Below are positions 1-7,270 of a stretch of 13,160 nt of DNA, piece after piece (within the stretch, counting starts at the first letter, position 1; every line of letters begins with the position of its first letter). The position numbers and the translations under genes are program-made. The stretch lies in NCBI GenBank assembly GCA_031283505.1, contig JAITBO010000311.1, forward strand, positions 1-13,160. Direction: 5' to 3'. Source of the DNA: Treponema sp. (GTDB lineage Bacteria > Spirochaetota > Spirochaetia > Treponematales > Breznakiellaceae). A model generated the notes under the pieces. That model saw only the letters and a list, made by a program, of their open reading frames with translations. It did no database searches and was not told where the DNA came from.

Positions 1-240
1 TGTTTGTCATTCCATCCTATTCTTCCATGCCTTTTTTGATTTGCCCCTCTGCCCTACCCTGCTTAATTTAATTTCGTTCTACATATTTATACGCTTGATT
101 ACCTTTATCTTGGAACATCATGCTCAACTCAATTTATCCTATACCGGAGTAACCTTTTTGCCCTGTACTGTTACAACATCAAGCACTGTACAAATTTGAA
201 AAATTTTAATACTCCCGGAAATATCAAACTCTTATAGTCG
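1..240. other. AT-rich intergenic stretch, no recognisable gene
   Basis: I see no convincing coding region, RNA gene or insertion-sequence end here. On the minus strand a frame of about 30 codons is open from near 235 to a stop at 139-141, ending in residues GKKVTPV. It has no start codon with a ribosome binding site and matches nothing I recognise. It could be the tail of another broken gene. Confidence 0.4.
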
Positions 241-291
241 CCCCGGCAAAGCCGGGGGTTTACCTATTTTAATTAGTTTTGGAACAGGCTC
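241..291 (+). repeat. Hairpin plus half-palindrome repeat (copy A)
   Basis: A GC-rich hairpin (CCCCGGC 241-247, loop AAA, GCCGGGG 251-257) is followed by an AT spacer and by the 21-nt arm at 271-291. That arm is identical to 8052-8072. The same arrangement, in opposite orientation and with a different hairpin sequence, occurs at 12835-12900. The end of the arm abuts the transposase fragment on its right and supplies that fragment's TGA stop (290-292). Only one arm of the palindrome seen complete at 8014-8072 is present, so this is a half copy or a related composite element. Confidence 0.7.
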
Positions 292-520
292 ATTCTTCAA
301 GTCCTTTTATCCACCGGAAAGGACCGAATGTCCCGCAGTTTACGCTAAAGGGGAAGTTTTGCCTGCGGCCTTCTTTTGATATTTTTATATGATCGCCGAC
401 CAGAATGACCTTTCCGTCGATCGTTTTTGGCGGAAGTATCTTCACAAATACGGTAATGAGTTTCCGGTATAAGCTGTCAATATCAAAGGCAAGGAATTCG
501 TAAACACAGTTCGGCGTGGA
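292..520 (-). pseudogene. Transposase fragment (DDE type, VGD..K.SKEGRR motif)
   Basis: Read on the minus strand, one frame runs from about 520 to the TGA at 290-292 and includes CVYEFLAFDIDSLYRKLI and, further on, GKVILVGDHIKISKEGRR. The second stretch resembles the block around the first catalytic Asp of DDE transposases that carry a VGDGxKxSKEGRRMPG-type motif. That resemblance is from memory, not from a search. After GRR the similarity stops: the last 23 or so residues look unrelated, so the fragment is truncated at both ends. At its upstream end it is fused to a piece of an unrelated integrase-type transposase. It is certainly non-functional. Confidence 0.55.
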
Positions 521-600
521 GACTTCCTCCAGTCGATGGTGTCGTGATTGATAAACCCAGAACCGTTATCGCTGTGGAACTCAAGGATTTTGAATATACT
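521..600 (-). pseudogene. Integrase-type transposase fragment (DDE core piece)
   Basis: The minus strand encodes ILEFHSDNGSGFINHDTIDW. This is the second-Asp block (SDNG.EFIN) of a retroviral-integrase-fold transposase. The same block occurs in the plus-strand pseudogene at 7271-8140 as LEFHSDNGSEFINNATELW, and 20 nt are identical between the two. Here the usual Glu after SDNGS is Gly, and everything before and after the block is lost. It is a relic of the same insertion-sequence family as the 7.3-8.1 kb pseudogene, in opposite orientation. Confidence 0.6.
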
Positions 601-632
601 GGTTTGACAGGTGTACTTTTGTAACCCCATGT

Positions 633-664
633 GGGTATCCTCCAGATACCCTTTAGTTTAGTTT
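633..664 (+). terminator. Hairpin followed by T-rich tract, possible terminator
   Basis: GGGTATC (633-639) pairs with GATACCC (645-651) across the loop CTCCA. It is followed on the plus strand by CTTTAGTTTAGTTTT. The form fits a weak intrinsic terminator that would shield the purA promoter from upstream transcription. No plus-strand gene is seen upstream in the window, so its client is unknown. Confidence 0.35.
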
Positions 665-732
665 TGGTTACATTTTCTTTCTGTCTCAAACCAGCTATTT
701 CGGTTACTTTTTCGATGTCTCACTGCGCGGCA

Positions 733-761
733 TTGCCAGAGCCCTGCCTTTCCTGTATACT
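733..761 (+). promoter_or_regulatory. Sigma70-type promoter of purA-guaA
   Basis: TTGCCA (733-738) and TATACT (756-761) are separated by exactly 17 nt, each one or two bases from consensus. The start site would fall near 768, leaving an untranslated leader of only about 16 nt before the GTG at 784. There is therefore no room for a riboswitch or attenuator in the leader. Confidence 0.65.
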
Positions 762-771
762 GCCTTGACAA

Positions 772-778
772 GGGGAGG
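772..778 (+). promoter_or_regulatory. Strong Shine-Dalgarno site fixing the purA GTG start
   Basis: GGGGAGG lies 5 nt upstream of the GTG at 784. This decides the non-ATG start, which also places the conserved N-terminus (NVVVIGAQWGDEGKGK) exactly where the family begins. Confidence 0.75.
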
Positions 779-783
779 ATAGA

Positions 784-2010
784 GTGAACGTAGTCGTTAT
801 CGGCGCCCAATGGGGTGATGAGGGAAAGGGCAAAATTGTGGATTATCTGGCAAAAGAAGCCCAGATAATCGTGCGGTTCTCCGGCGGGGCCAATGCCGGC
901 CACACCATTGTTATAGGGGATGAACAGTACGCCCTTCATCTTATCCCGTCGGGTATCCTCTACCCCGATAAAATGGTTGTTTTGGGCGCGGGGATGGTCA
1001 TAGATCCGGTGGCCCTCTTCAACGAGTTGACCATGCTCCGGAACCGGGGGATAGATGTCACGGGCCGGGTTTTCATATCTGACCGGGCCCATATCGTCCT
1101 GCCCCGGTATATTCAGATCGATAAAGAACGGGACCAGGCCCGGAAGAAGCCCATAGGCACCACCGGCCGGGGCATAGGAATCACCTATTCCATGAAAAGC
1201 GACCGGGACGGCATACGTGTCGCGGACCTTTTCTGGAAGGAAAAGATGAACGAGCTTGACAAGGCGGACAGGGATTTTCTTGAACCTTTTACAGATCGTC
1301 TCGAAGCCATGTCCGTAGACCTTTCATCCTTCCTGATGCACCGGAAAAACGCCCAGGTCCTGTTTGAAGGAGCCCAGGGGACCCTTCTGGACCTGGACTT
1401 GGGGACCTACCCCTACGTTTCCAGCGGTACGTCCTGCGCCGCCGGGGCCGCCATAGGTGGCTGCGTGGGTCCCCGCCGGTTGGACAGGATCCTCGGGGTG
1501 TTCAAGGCCTACTCCACACGGGTAGGGAACGGCCCCTTCCCCAGCGAATTCGGCGCCGGTTCGGAGGACGAACTCTGCCGTTTTATCCGGGAGACGGGCC
1601 GGGAATACGGCGTCACCACCGGCCGGCCACGGCGCTGCGGCTATCTGGACCTGGTGGCCCTGCGGTACGCCTGCCTAACCAACTCCATTGATTCCCTGGT
1701 GATGACCCATCTGGATGTTTACGATACTCTGGAGGAGATCCGGGCCTGTATCGCCTACCGCATAGGGGATCGGATTGTGGAAAGCTTTCCCGCTTCCATC
1801 GAAGCCCTGAACAACGCCAAACCCGTGCTTCGCGGTTTTTCGGGCTGGAAGAAGCCCCTGTCCGGCGCTTTGACCTACGAGGAATTCCCCGTGGCGGCCA
1901 TGGAATACATCGAATTTATCGAGCGGTTCTGCGAAACTCCCATTGACATCGTATCCGTCGGCTATGATCGCAAAGAAACCATCATCAGAAAAAGCCCCTG
2001 GACCAAATAA
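784..2010 (+). CDS. purA: Adenylosuccinate synthetase
   Basis: It catalyses GTP-dependent condensation of IMP with aspartate to adenylosuccinate, the first committed step from IMP to AMP, in the cytosol. Family signatures are complete. The N-terminal GDEGKGK loop is at residues 11-17, with the catalytic Asp at 12. SGGANAGHT carries the catalytic His at about 40. GTTGRGIG binds IMP, the central block is FEGAQGTLLDLDLGTYPYV, and the IMP/GTP region is GVTTGRPRRCGYLDLVAL. The C-terminus includes SVGYDRKET. At 408 residues it is slightly shorter than the usual 420-430, without any lost motif. The start is GTG, supported by a strong ribosome binding site. It is the first gene of a two-gene unit with guaA, 11 nt downstream, so both branches from IMP are co-expressed. 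Confidence 0.97.
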   Translation: MNVVVIGAQWGDEGKGKIVDYLAKEAQIIVRFSGGANAGHTIVIGDEQYALHLIPSGILYPDKMVVLGAGMVIDPVALFNELTMLRNRGIDVTGRVFISDRAHIVLPRYIQIDKERDQARKKPIGTTGRGIGITYSMKSDRDGIRVADLFWKEKMNELDKADRDFLEPFTDRLEAMSVDLSSFLMHRKNAQVLFEGAQGTLLDLDLGTYPYVSSGTSCAAGAAIGGCVGPRRLDRILGVFKAYSTRVGNGPFPSEFGAGSEDELCRFIRETGREYGVTTGRPRRCGYLDLVALRYACLTNSIDSLVMTHLDVYDTLEEIRACIAYRIGDRIVESFPASIEALNNAKPVLRGFSGWKKPLSGALTYEEFPVAAMEYIEFIERFCETPIDIVSVGYDRKETIIRKSPWTK

Positions 2011-2021
2011 AGGCCGTTTTT

Positions 2022-3773
2022 ATGGATAAAATACTGATACTGGACTTTGGGAGCCAGACGACCCAGCTTATAGGCCGGCGCATCCGGGACATGGGGGTCT
2101 ACACGGAGATCATCCCCGGCGACAGTTCCCTTGCGGGAGTCTTTTCGGAAAGAACGCCCACCGGGATCGCCTCCGGCTCCGGGGCAGCCGCCCATCATGT
2201 AAAGGGCGTCATCCTTTCGGGCTCCCCCGAATCAGTCTACACCCCCCAGGGAGGGGTCCCCGATAAAGGGCTCTACGAATCGGGGCTTCCCCTCCTGGGG
2301 ATATGCTACGGCCTCCAGCGAATGACCTATGATCTGGGAGGCCGCGTGGAGCCTCTGCCGGAATGGGAGTACGGCGGCGTAGAGGTCCGGGTCAGGGCCC
2401 CCGGCGCGGCGGACCGGTTCCCCAACCGGGAGAAAGCCCTGTGGTTCCTTGCGGGTTTCGACAAAACGATTCCTCTGGCGGACATAATAGGGGGAAACGC
2501 TTCGGCGGGTGGCGCGGACTTTCCGGCAGGGGAAAATTCCTTTACCGCCTGGATGAGCCACGGGGACACCTTGACCCGTCTTGCGCCGGGCTTTCGGGAG
2601 TACGGGACCAGCGTCACGGGTTTTCCCTCGGTGGTGGTTCACGGAGAGCGGCCCTGGTTCGGCTTGCAGTTCCACCCGGAAGCTACCCACTGCGAACGGG
2701 GAAACGAAGCGCTGGCAGCTTTTGTGTTCGGTGTCTGCGGCTGTACCAGGGGCTGGACCATGGAACAGTACATCGAAGAAATGCGGGCATCCCTTCCGGC
2801 CAGGGTGGGGGACAACCTGGTGCTTCTTTTGATTTCAGGGGGCGTCGATTCCACCGTGGCGGCAGCCCTGTTCCTCAAGACCCTGAAAAGCGCCCAGGTC
2901 CACCTTATGTATATGGACACGGGCCTTATGCGGAAGGATGAAACCCGGATCGTCGCGGTGAACCTGGAACGTCTGGGCGCCCGCCATCTGCACATCATCC
3001 GGTGTGAAGACGAATTCCTTTCGGTCCTCAAGGGCCTTACGGATCCCGAAGCGAAACGTAAAGTTATCGGAGACCTCTTTATCACCATCCAGGAACGAGA
3101 AGTGTCCCGCCTTGGCCTTCCGGATTCCTGCTTTCTTGCCCAGGGCACCCTGTATACCGATCTTATCGAAAGCGGCAAGGGGGTGGGTACAAAGGCCCAC
3201 CTCATAAAGAGCCATCACAACGTGGGAAGCCCCCTGGTGGACGCCAAACGCAAGGCGGGCCGGATCATAGAGCCCCTGGACCGGCTCTACAAAGACGAGG
3301 TCCGACGTCTGGGCCGCGTTCTGGGAGTTGATGAGGAGGTGGTACGCCGCCACCCCTTCCCCGGACCCGGCTTGGCGGTCCGTATTTTGGGGGAAGTGAC
3401 GAAGGAAAAGTGCGATGTCCTCCGGGAGGCCGATGCGATCTTTATAGAGGAACTGAAAAAACGCCGGGCCCCGGCTATAGACCGGGAGGGCAGTTATAAA
3501 CAGGGTTCCAGCCTTTACGACGAGATATGGCAAGCCTTTGCGGTGCTTCTCCCCATCCGTTCTGTGGGCGTTGCCGGGGATGTCCGCAAGTACGGCTGGG
3601 TTCTGTCCCTCCGGGCCATTGTCAGTGCCGACGGCATGACCGCCGATGTGTACCCCTTTCCCATGAAGGACCTGCTGGAAATCTCCACCCTCATCACGAA
3701 TACCGTCAAGGACATAGGGCGGGTTACCTACGACATCTCGTCAAAGCCCCCGGCCACGATTGAGTGGGAATGA
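2022..3773 (+). CDS. guaA: GMP synthase (glutamine-hydrolysing)
   Basis: It converts XMP, ATP and glutamine to GMP in the last step of guanylate synthesis. The N-terminal class I glutamine amidotransferase domain (about 1-235) has the nucleophile Cys95 in GICYGLQ, and His218 and Glu220 in FHPE complete the triad. The ATP-pyrophosphatase domain follows, with P-loop SGGVDS at 272-277. The C-terminal dimerisation and XMP-binding domain contains RHPFPGPGLAVR (443-454) and ends in the typical KPPATIEWE. At 583 residues it is about 60 longer than common bacterial GuaA. The extra length lies in the amidotransferase domain, in two places: about residues 40-60 and about 135-172, both small-residue-rich. 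The Shine-Dalgarno AAGG overlaps the purA stop, so translation is probably coupled. Confidence 0.96.
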   Translation: MDKILILDFGSQTTQLIGRRIRDMGVYTEIIPGDSSLAGVFSERTPTGIASGSGAAAHHVKGVILSGSPESVYTPQGGVPDKGLYESGLPLLGICYGLQRMTYDLGGRVEPLPEWEYGGVEVRVRAPGAADRFPNREKALWFLAGFDKTIPLADIIGGNASAGGADFPAGENSFTAWMSHGDTLTRLAPGFREYGTSVTGFPSVVVHGERPWFGLQFHPEATHCERGNEALAAFVFGVCGCTRGWTMEQYIEEMRASLPARVGDNLVLLLISGGVDSTVAAALFLKTLKSAQVHLMYMDTGLMRKDETRIVAVNLERLGARHLHIIRCEDEFLSVLKGLTDPEAKRKVIGDLFITIQEREVSRLGLPDSCFLAQGTLYTDLIESGKGVGTKAHLIKSHHNVGSPLVDAKRKAGRIIEPLDRLYKDEVRRLGRVLGVDEEVVRRHPFPGPGLAVRILGEVTKEKCDVLREADAIFIEELKKRRAPAIDREGSYKQGSSLYDEIWQAFAVLLPIRSVGVAGDVRKYGWVLSLRAIVSADGMTADVYPFPMKDLLEISTLITNTVKDIGRVTYDISSKPPATIEWE

Positions 3774-3779
3774 GCATTG

Positions 3780-3796
3780 CCCGGCAGTCTCCGGGG
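3780..3796. terminator. Small hairpin between convergent genes
   Basis: CCCGG (3780-3784) pairs with CCGGG (3791-3795) in the 25-nt gap between the guaA stop and the receptor-gene stop. The 5-bp stem and poor T tract make it a weak terminator candidate at best. It is the only inverted repeat in the gap. Confidence 0.25.
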
Positions 3797-3798
3797 TC

Positions 3799-5562
3799 CT
3801 ATTTCCTTGTTTCTTCCCCGTCGGCGATATTGCGGGCATCGCTTAAAGAACCGGCGATCCTCAGACAGGCTTCCTGAACATTGCGCACGCTGTCCTGCAC
3901 ATCTTTCGATATATTCTTTAGATCTTCCACAGCGCCATAGATAGAATCGCTCTCCCTGCGGATTTCAACGGAACTGTTTTTTACCTGCTCCATAGTTCCA
4001 CCAAGGGTTTCCAGGGCGTTTAGTATCCGCGTCCCGTTAGAAGCCAGAGTATTCACCGCAGTCATCATGTCGCCGAAGTATCCCTGCATCCCGGTCACCT
4101 CGGTGAACATACTACCCATGGTATTCACGGTCTCCAGCGAAACCTGCCTGATCTTTTCTATGGCGTTTCGCATATTTTTTATCTCCTTCGAGATGGAAGC
4201 CGATTCTTTGCTCGATGACTCCGCAAGTTTCCGTACTTCTCCTGCCACTACCGCAAAACCCCTTCCCGCTTCTCCCGCATGAGCGGCTTCTATGACGGCG
4301 TTCATGGCCAGGATGTTTGTCTGGGATGCTATGTTTACCAGCGCGGCGTTTGCTTCCTCCAGAAACGACGATTGTTCCACTATGTGCGAGAGTTCTTCAT
4401 TCAGGTTATTCAACATCTTCCTGCCCGTGTCCGAAGAACTGCTCAGGCCCGATATTGATTTATGGGACCGGTAAACCACATCCCGTACCGCATCAATATC
4501 CTTAACCATCTGTTCTATCGTTTCGGATGATTGGGATATGTTTTGTCCCTGAGTATCAACAGCGTTTTCAAGCGACCGGATATGACCGATGATTTCCTCA
4601 AGGGAATCGGAAGTCCGGCTGACTGATTGTACCTGATTATTCGTTTTGCCCTGTACGCTCTCCATACTGTCGGTTATTACTTCCAGCCCACTTGAGGAAT
4701 CCTTTATGGAAGCGCCCAGGGTTTCACTGATATTCTTTTGCCGCGTTTGTTCGTTTTTTATTTCATTCAAAGTCTTCTTTAACGCACTACGGATAGTATT
4801 GAGCGAACGCTGTATATCCCCGATTTCGTCTTTTCGTTCTATAGGGATATCAATGTCAAAGCGCATTTCCGCTATGGTATGCCCCAGTTTTATTATCTCT
4901 TTTATGGGCTTGATGAGAGAGCTGGCCACCAAGCCCGCTATCAATATGGAAAAAAGTATTTCTGTGGCAAGAGCGATGATTAAAGCGATATTCGCCCGCT
5001 GTTCAAGTTCCCGGACCAGCGAAACATCATAGTCAAAGCCAAGAATCCCGGCAATGCGGTTGTTGCTGTCAAAAACCGGGGTGAACAGCGAAACAAAGGA
5101 CCCCCATTCATCGGTGTAAGGCTTGCTGACTTGGGGATGGCCGGTCATGTAAGCCGCATCCAGTTCCGGGGGAACCTCGTCTTCCTGGTAATAGTCGAAG
5201 AACTCCTCCGTCGATTCCGCATCCACATCATCAGTATCAAAGATAAAGAGGTACTTTCCTTCCGGCGTTTTTTGGATCATGTAGATATACGCCAGGTTGA
5301 AGGATTCGGCGATTAACTGCACATTATTCAGGAACTGCCAATATTCAGGATCGTCGGCCTTGCCAATACCGATAAGGTATTCCGGATTGGACACTATAGG
5401 GTATTGTTTTAACGTTAAGGCCGCTATTTTTGCCAGGCTGTCCGTATAACTGTACTTGATATAACGGAAATATTGAACATACATTACAAGCCCGACAGCA
5501 AGAGAAGCCAGAAAACCAAGGCCGGCAAAAAACACGAAAAATTTTGTCCGTAAACTTTTCAT
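3799..5562 (-). CDS. Methyl-accepting chemotaxis protein (Cache-type sensor)
   Basis: An inner-membrane chemoreceptor that would signal through CheW/CheA to the flagellar motor. A short cytoplasmic N-terminus leads into a membrane helix at about 8-30. A periplasmic sensor follows at about 31-190 and ends in GILGFDYDV, the style of a Cache domain. A second helix lies at about 191-215. A HAMP linker follows at about 215-265 (KPIKEI and DEIGDI motifs), then a long coiled-coil signalling domain. The hairpin tip, [20 protein letters not shown] onward to GEVRKLAE (about 411-448), matches the universal receptor tip. The C-terminus (GEETRK) lacks the NWETF-like pentapeptide that tethers CheR in enterobacteria. 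ATG is preceded by a G-run at 5568-5573. The ligand cannot be told from the sequence. It is transcribed alone and converges on guaA. Confidence 0.95.
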   Translation of the reverse strand: MKSLRTKFFVFFAGLGFLASLAVGLVMYVQYFRYIKYSYTDSLAKIAALTLKQYPIVSNPEYLIGIGKADDPEYWQFLNNVQLIAESFNLAYIYMIQKTPEGKYLFIFDTDDVDAESTEEFFDYYQEDEVPPELDAAYMTGHPQVSKPYTDEWGSFVSLFTPVFDSNNRIAGILGFDYDVSLVRELEQRANIALIIALATEILFSILIAGLVASSLIKPIKEIIKLGHTIAEMRFDIDIPIERKDEIGDIQRSLNTIRSALKKTLNEIKNEQTRQKNISETLGASIKDSSSGLEVITDSMESVQGKTNNQVQSVSRTSDSLEEIIGHIRSLENAVDTQGQNISQSSETIEQMVKDIDAVRDVVYRSHKSISGLSSSSDTGRKMLNNLNEELSHIVEQSSFLEEANAALVNIASQTNILAMNAVIEAAHAGEAGRGFAVVAGEVRKLAESSSKESASISKEIKNMRNAIEKIRQVSLETVNTMGSMFTEVTGMQGYFGDMMTAVNTLASNGTRILNALETLGGTMEQVKNSSVEIRRESDSIYGAVEDLKNISKDVQDSVRNVQEACLRIAGSLSDARNIADGEETRK

Positions 5563-5600
5563 AACTTCCCCCCACTAATATTCCGCCTTTTCAGGCTGTT

Positions 5601-5628
5601 ATGATACTGTTAGCCTTAATATGATCAA
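5601..5628 (-). promoter_or_regulatory. Candidate promoter for the chemoreceptor gene
   Basis: On the minus strand TTGATC (5623-5628) and TATCAT (5601-5606) are spaced by 16 nt. The predicted start is near 5594, about 30 nt before the ATG at 5562. The -35 matches consensus at four positions and the -10 at four. I found no well-spaced flagellar sigma28 promoter. Confidence 0.4.
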
Positions 5629-6249
5629 TGTAGCTTTCCAACACCCGGTTTCCTGCCGGGGACTTGACCATCGCAAACCGACACTAAAAATTGTTTCCGT
5701 ACTTTTAACCTATCGGACTTCCGCTTCATTTGAAAAAGTACTATGCTCCGTATCCCGGTGAGAGTAATTGTCAGGACGTATTCATATTCCTGCATAAGTC
5801 TTGCTTGCCATGCAACAACCCTCCGATGATATTCCTCAACGCCGTCCGTCTCTCAAACTCGTTGATAGTCACCACAGCCGTATATTTGAATACCCGCTTT
5901 TTTAATGGCGTTGAATATATATACTCTTTTACCATCCTTTTATTTGGGGTTGCTTCAAGTTTTAAAAGACAAGCTTTACTTGTCAAATCAGCCTTCGATT
6001 CAAGGGAAAAAGTGAATCTTTAGCCGCTTTCCCATCGGACTTTAACTTCGAAACCCGTTTAAAAACAGCGAATTTCAAACAGGTTTATTTTATCACTGCT
6101 GTCCGGTTTACGTAGATAAAAAGCTTGTATTTCGATCTTTTAGGTGGCATAAAGGAATTAACATAAATCTATATACCAGAAGGAAATACAAGTTATGACT
6201 AGCTTTACCACAGTATTAGTCAGTTTGTCAAGGTCTCGCATTACCTCAT
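5629..6249. other. AT-rich spacer, mostly without recognisable content
   Basis: Between the receptor-gene promoter and the first MITE-like repeat I see only one doubtful minus-strand ORF (5771-5986). From 5990 to 6249 the sequence is AT-rich, with frequent stops in all frames. No RNA gene, insertion-sequence end or strong hairpin was recognised. Confidence 0.4.
5771..5986 (-). CDS. Doubtful small hypothetical protein, 71 aa
   Basis: I do not recognise it. The part from about residue 31 (FKYTAVVTINEFERRTALRN, then IIGGLLHGK) has a plausible alternating and amphipathic pattern and looks protein-like. The N-terminal third is nondescript. The frame stays open upstream of the ATG (about 23 codons, to near 6020) without a good ribosome binding site. 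It may be the tail of a larger decayed gene. A plus-strand ORF of 97 aa overlaps it and looks less protein-like. Base composition is more AT-rich than the intact genes. Confidence 0.25.
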   Translation of the reverse strand: MTSKACLLKLEATPNKRMVKEYIYSTPLKKRVFKYTAVVTINEFERRTALRNIIGGLLHGKQDLCRNMNTS

Positions 6250-6391
6250 TAGCAATTCTCAGCTTGAAAAAATAACGTCCTAAATTGGCAAAATGTGTAT
6301 TAAAAAGTAGACAACCATCAGAATAAAACCGAATCAAATTGTTATTCTCAGGCTATTTTTGCCTGAAAAATTTCTAAACTGAGAATTGCTG
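6250..6391. mobile_element. MITE-like inverted-repeat element, copy 1
   Basis: The element has near-perfect 13-nt terminal inverted repeats: TAGCAATTCTCAG at the left and CTGAGAATTGCTG at the right. The interior is AT-rich and non-coding, with a small hairpin (TCAGGC 6348-6353 / GCCTGA 6361-6366). It is clearly homologous over its whole length to 12599-12739, including the shared blocks AAAATGTGTAT and TTCTCAGGCT / TTTTCAGGCT. No flanking direct repeat is readable at this copy. The size and lack of coding capacity fit a non-autonomous element moved by a transposase encoded elsewhere. Confidence 0.75.
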
Positions 6392-6414
6392 ATAGTATAC
6401 CAGCAATTTTACAT

Positions 6415-6579
6415 TTACCTGTCCGGTTCATCGCCCAGGACGAAAACCAGGAAGTCTTCCCAGTTTTCATACAGAAAGCGGCGGAACGAAAAACGCAATG
6501 CCTCGAAAAATATCTCCCGCTTCCCAAATGAGGCCCAGATTTTCTGATATTCTTCCTCCACCAGATTCTGCCCGTACAT
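6415..6579 (-). CDS. Small hypothetical protein, 54 aa
   Basis: An ORF not long enough for routine ORF lists but looking genuinely coding. It begins MYGQNLVEEEYQKIWASFG, ends FVLGDEPDR, and is rich in Glu, Trp, Phe and Tyr with GC-rich third positions like the intact genes. Its ATG overlaps the stop of the preceding frame as TAATG (6577-6581), the geometry of translational coupling. The upstream partner is the decayed membrane-protein gene, so this is either the last gene of a dead operon or a remnant of the same locus. A MITE-like repeat begins 24 bp beyond its stop. I do not recognise the family. Confidence 0.45.
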   Translation of the reverse strand: MYGQNLVEEEYQKIWASFGKREIFFEALRFSFRRFLYENWEDFLVFVLGDEPDR

Positions 6580-7138
6580 TAAAAATCCCTGCTGATCGCA
6601 ATCTTGTTTCTCCTGATCGTCCTCATTCCTTCACCGGGGTCGGAGGGCGGGGATATGTACAGCGGGTCTGCGGGGAAGAACACCGCCATGAGGGTAAATG
6701 GGATATAAACGATCCAGGCTTTCCCCAACTCCGAAGGGGAGAAGTTAAGGGTGAAGAGACAACACGAAAGAGAGGAGGCCCCCAAGCAGTACGGTCAAAC
6801 GAAGCGTGGCCGGAAGGCCGATGAGAAGTCGTAGGGCAGTCATAGAACCACAGGGCGAAAGCCCGAAGAAACAGGGGAACCAGACCGAAGGGACCCTGGC
6901 CTGAAAAGACGGAGGGAAGGGCTGCCTCGGGAAAAGGACTGTTGGGAGGAAACAGTATGGATACATCGGACATTGGTCCCTGTGCGTTTACTTAGGGATA
7001 AGGTGCAGCGGGCGAAACAGGGCCGGAACTTCTTTGCCGTTTGGAGTCGGCGCAGACAACAGGAAGCCACCGGAACGTATCCGGGGAAAGCATGAGACGC
7101 AATGAAGTTAACAGCACATACACTACTATCGACAGCAT
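6579..7138 (-). pseudogene. Decayed membrane-protein gene
   Basis: Three minus-strand frames join into one hydrophobic protein of about 186 residues. From ATG at 7138 it reads MLSIVVYVLLTSLRLML and continues to an in-frame TAA (6992-6994). The same frame resumes through LVPLFLRAFALWFY. A frameshift near 6836 leads to LRLLIGLPATLRLTVLLGG, and a second near 6745 leads to LGKAWIVYIPFTLMAVFF, ending at TAA 6579-6581. At least three or four membrane helices are evident. Codons are GC-rich at the third position across the joins, which supports real former coding. One nonsense and two single-base frame changes make it inactive unless they are sequencing errors. The family is not recognised. Confidence 0.5.
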
Positions 7139-7270
7139 TACCCCCTGTTCCCTCCACAACTCCCTCCGGATACTTCCGTTTCCGCTCTCTGTGGATGGAT
7201 TTGACAGAGGAGAAAACGGGCTTTATTAGCCCAGGTCTCACAAAACGCCGCAAATTATAACTTGCCATAA

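Noticed and set aside
765..770. Perfect TTGACA hexamer before purA
   Set aside because: It directly abuts the ribosome binding site at 772-778, so it cannot be the -35 box of purA. TTGCCA/TATACT with 17-nt spacing fits instead.
5730..6023. 97-aa plus-strand open frame
   Set aside because: It overlaps a slightly more protein-like minus-strand frame, has no ribosome binding site and matches no known pattern.
6900..7075. Plus-strand reading VRLLRDKVQRAKQGRNFF, reminiscent of the N-terminus of group II intron reverse transcriptases
   Set aside because: The resemblance covers only about 20 residues and ends at a stop soon after. No YADD motif or domain V hairpin is visible, and the opposite strand gives a more coherent membrane-protein reading.
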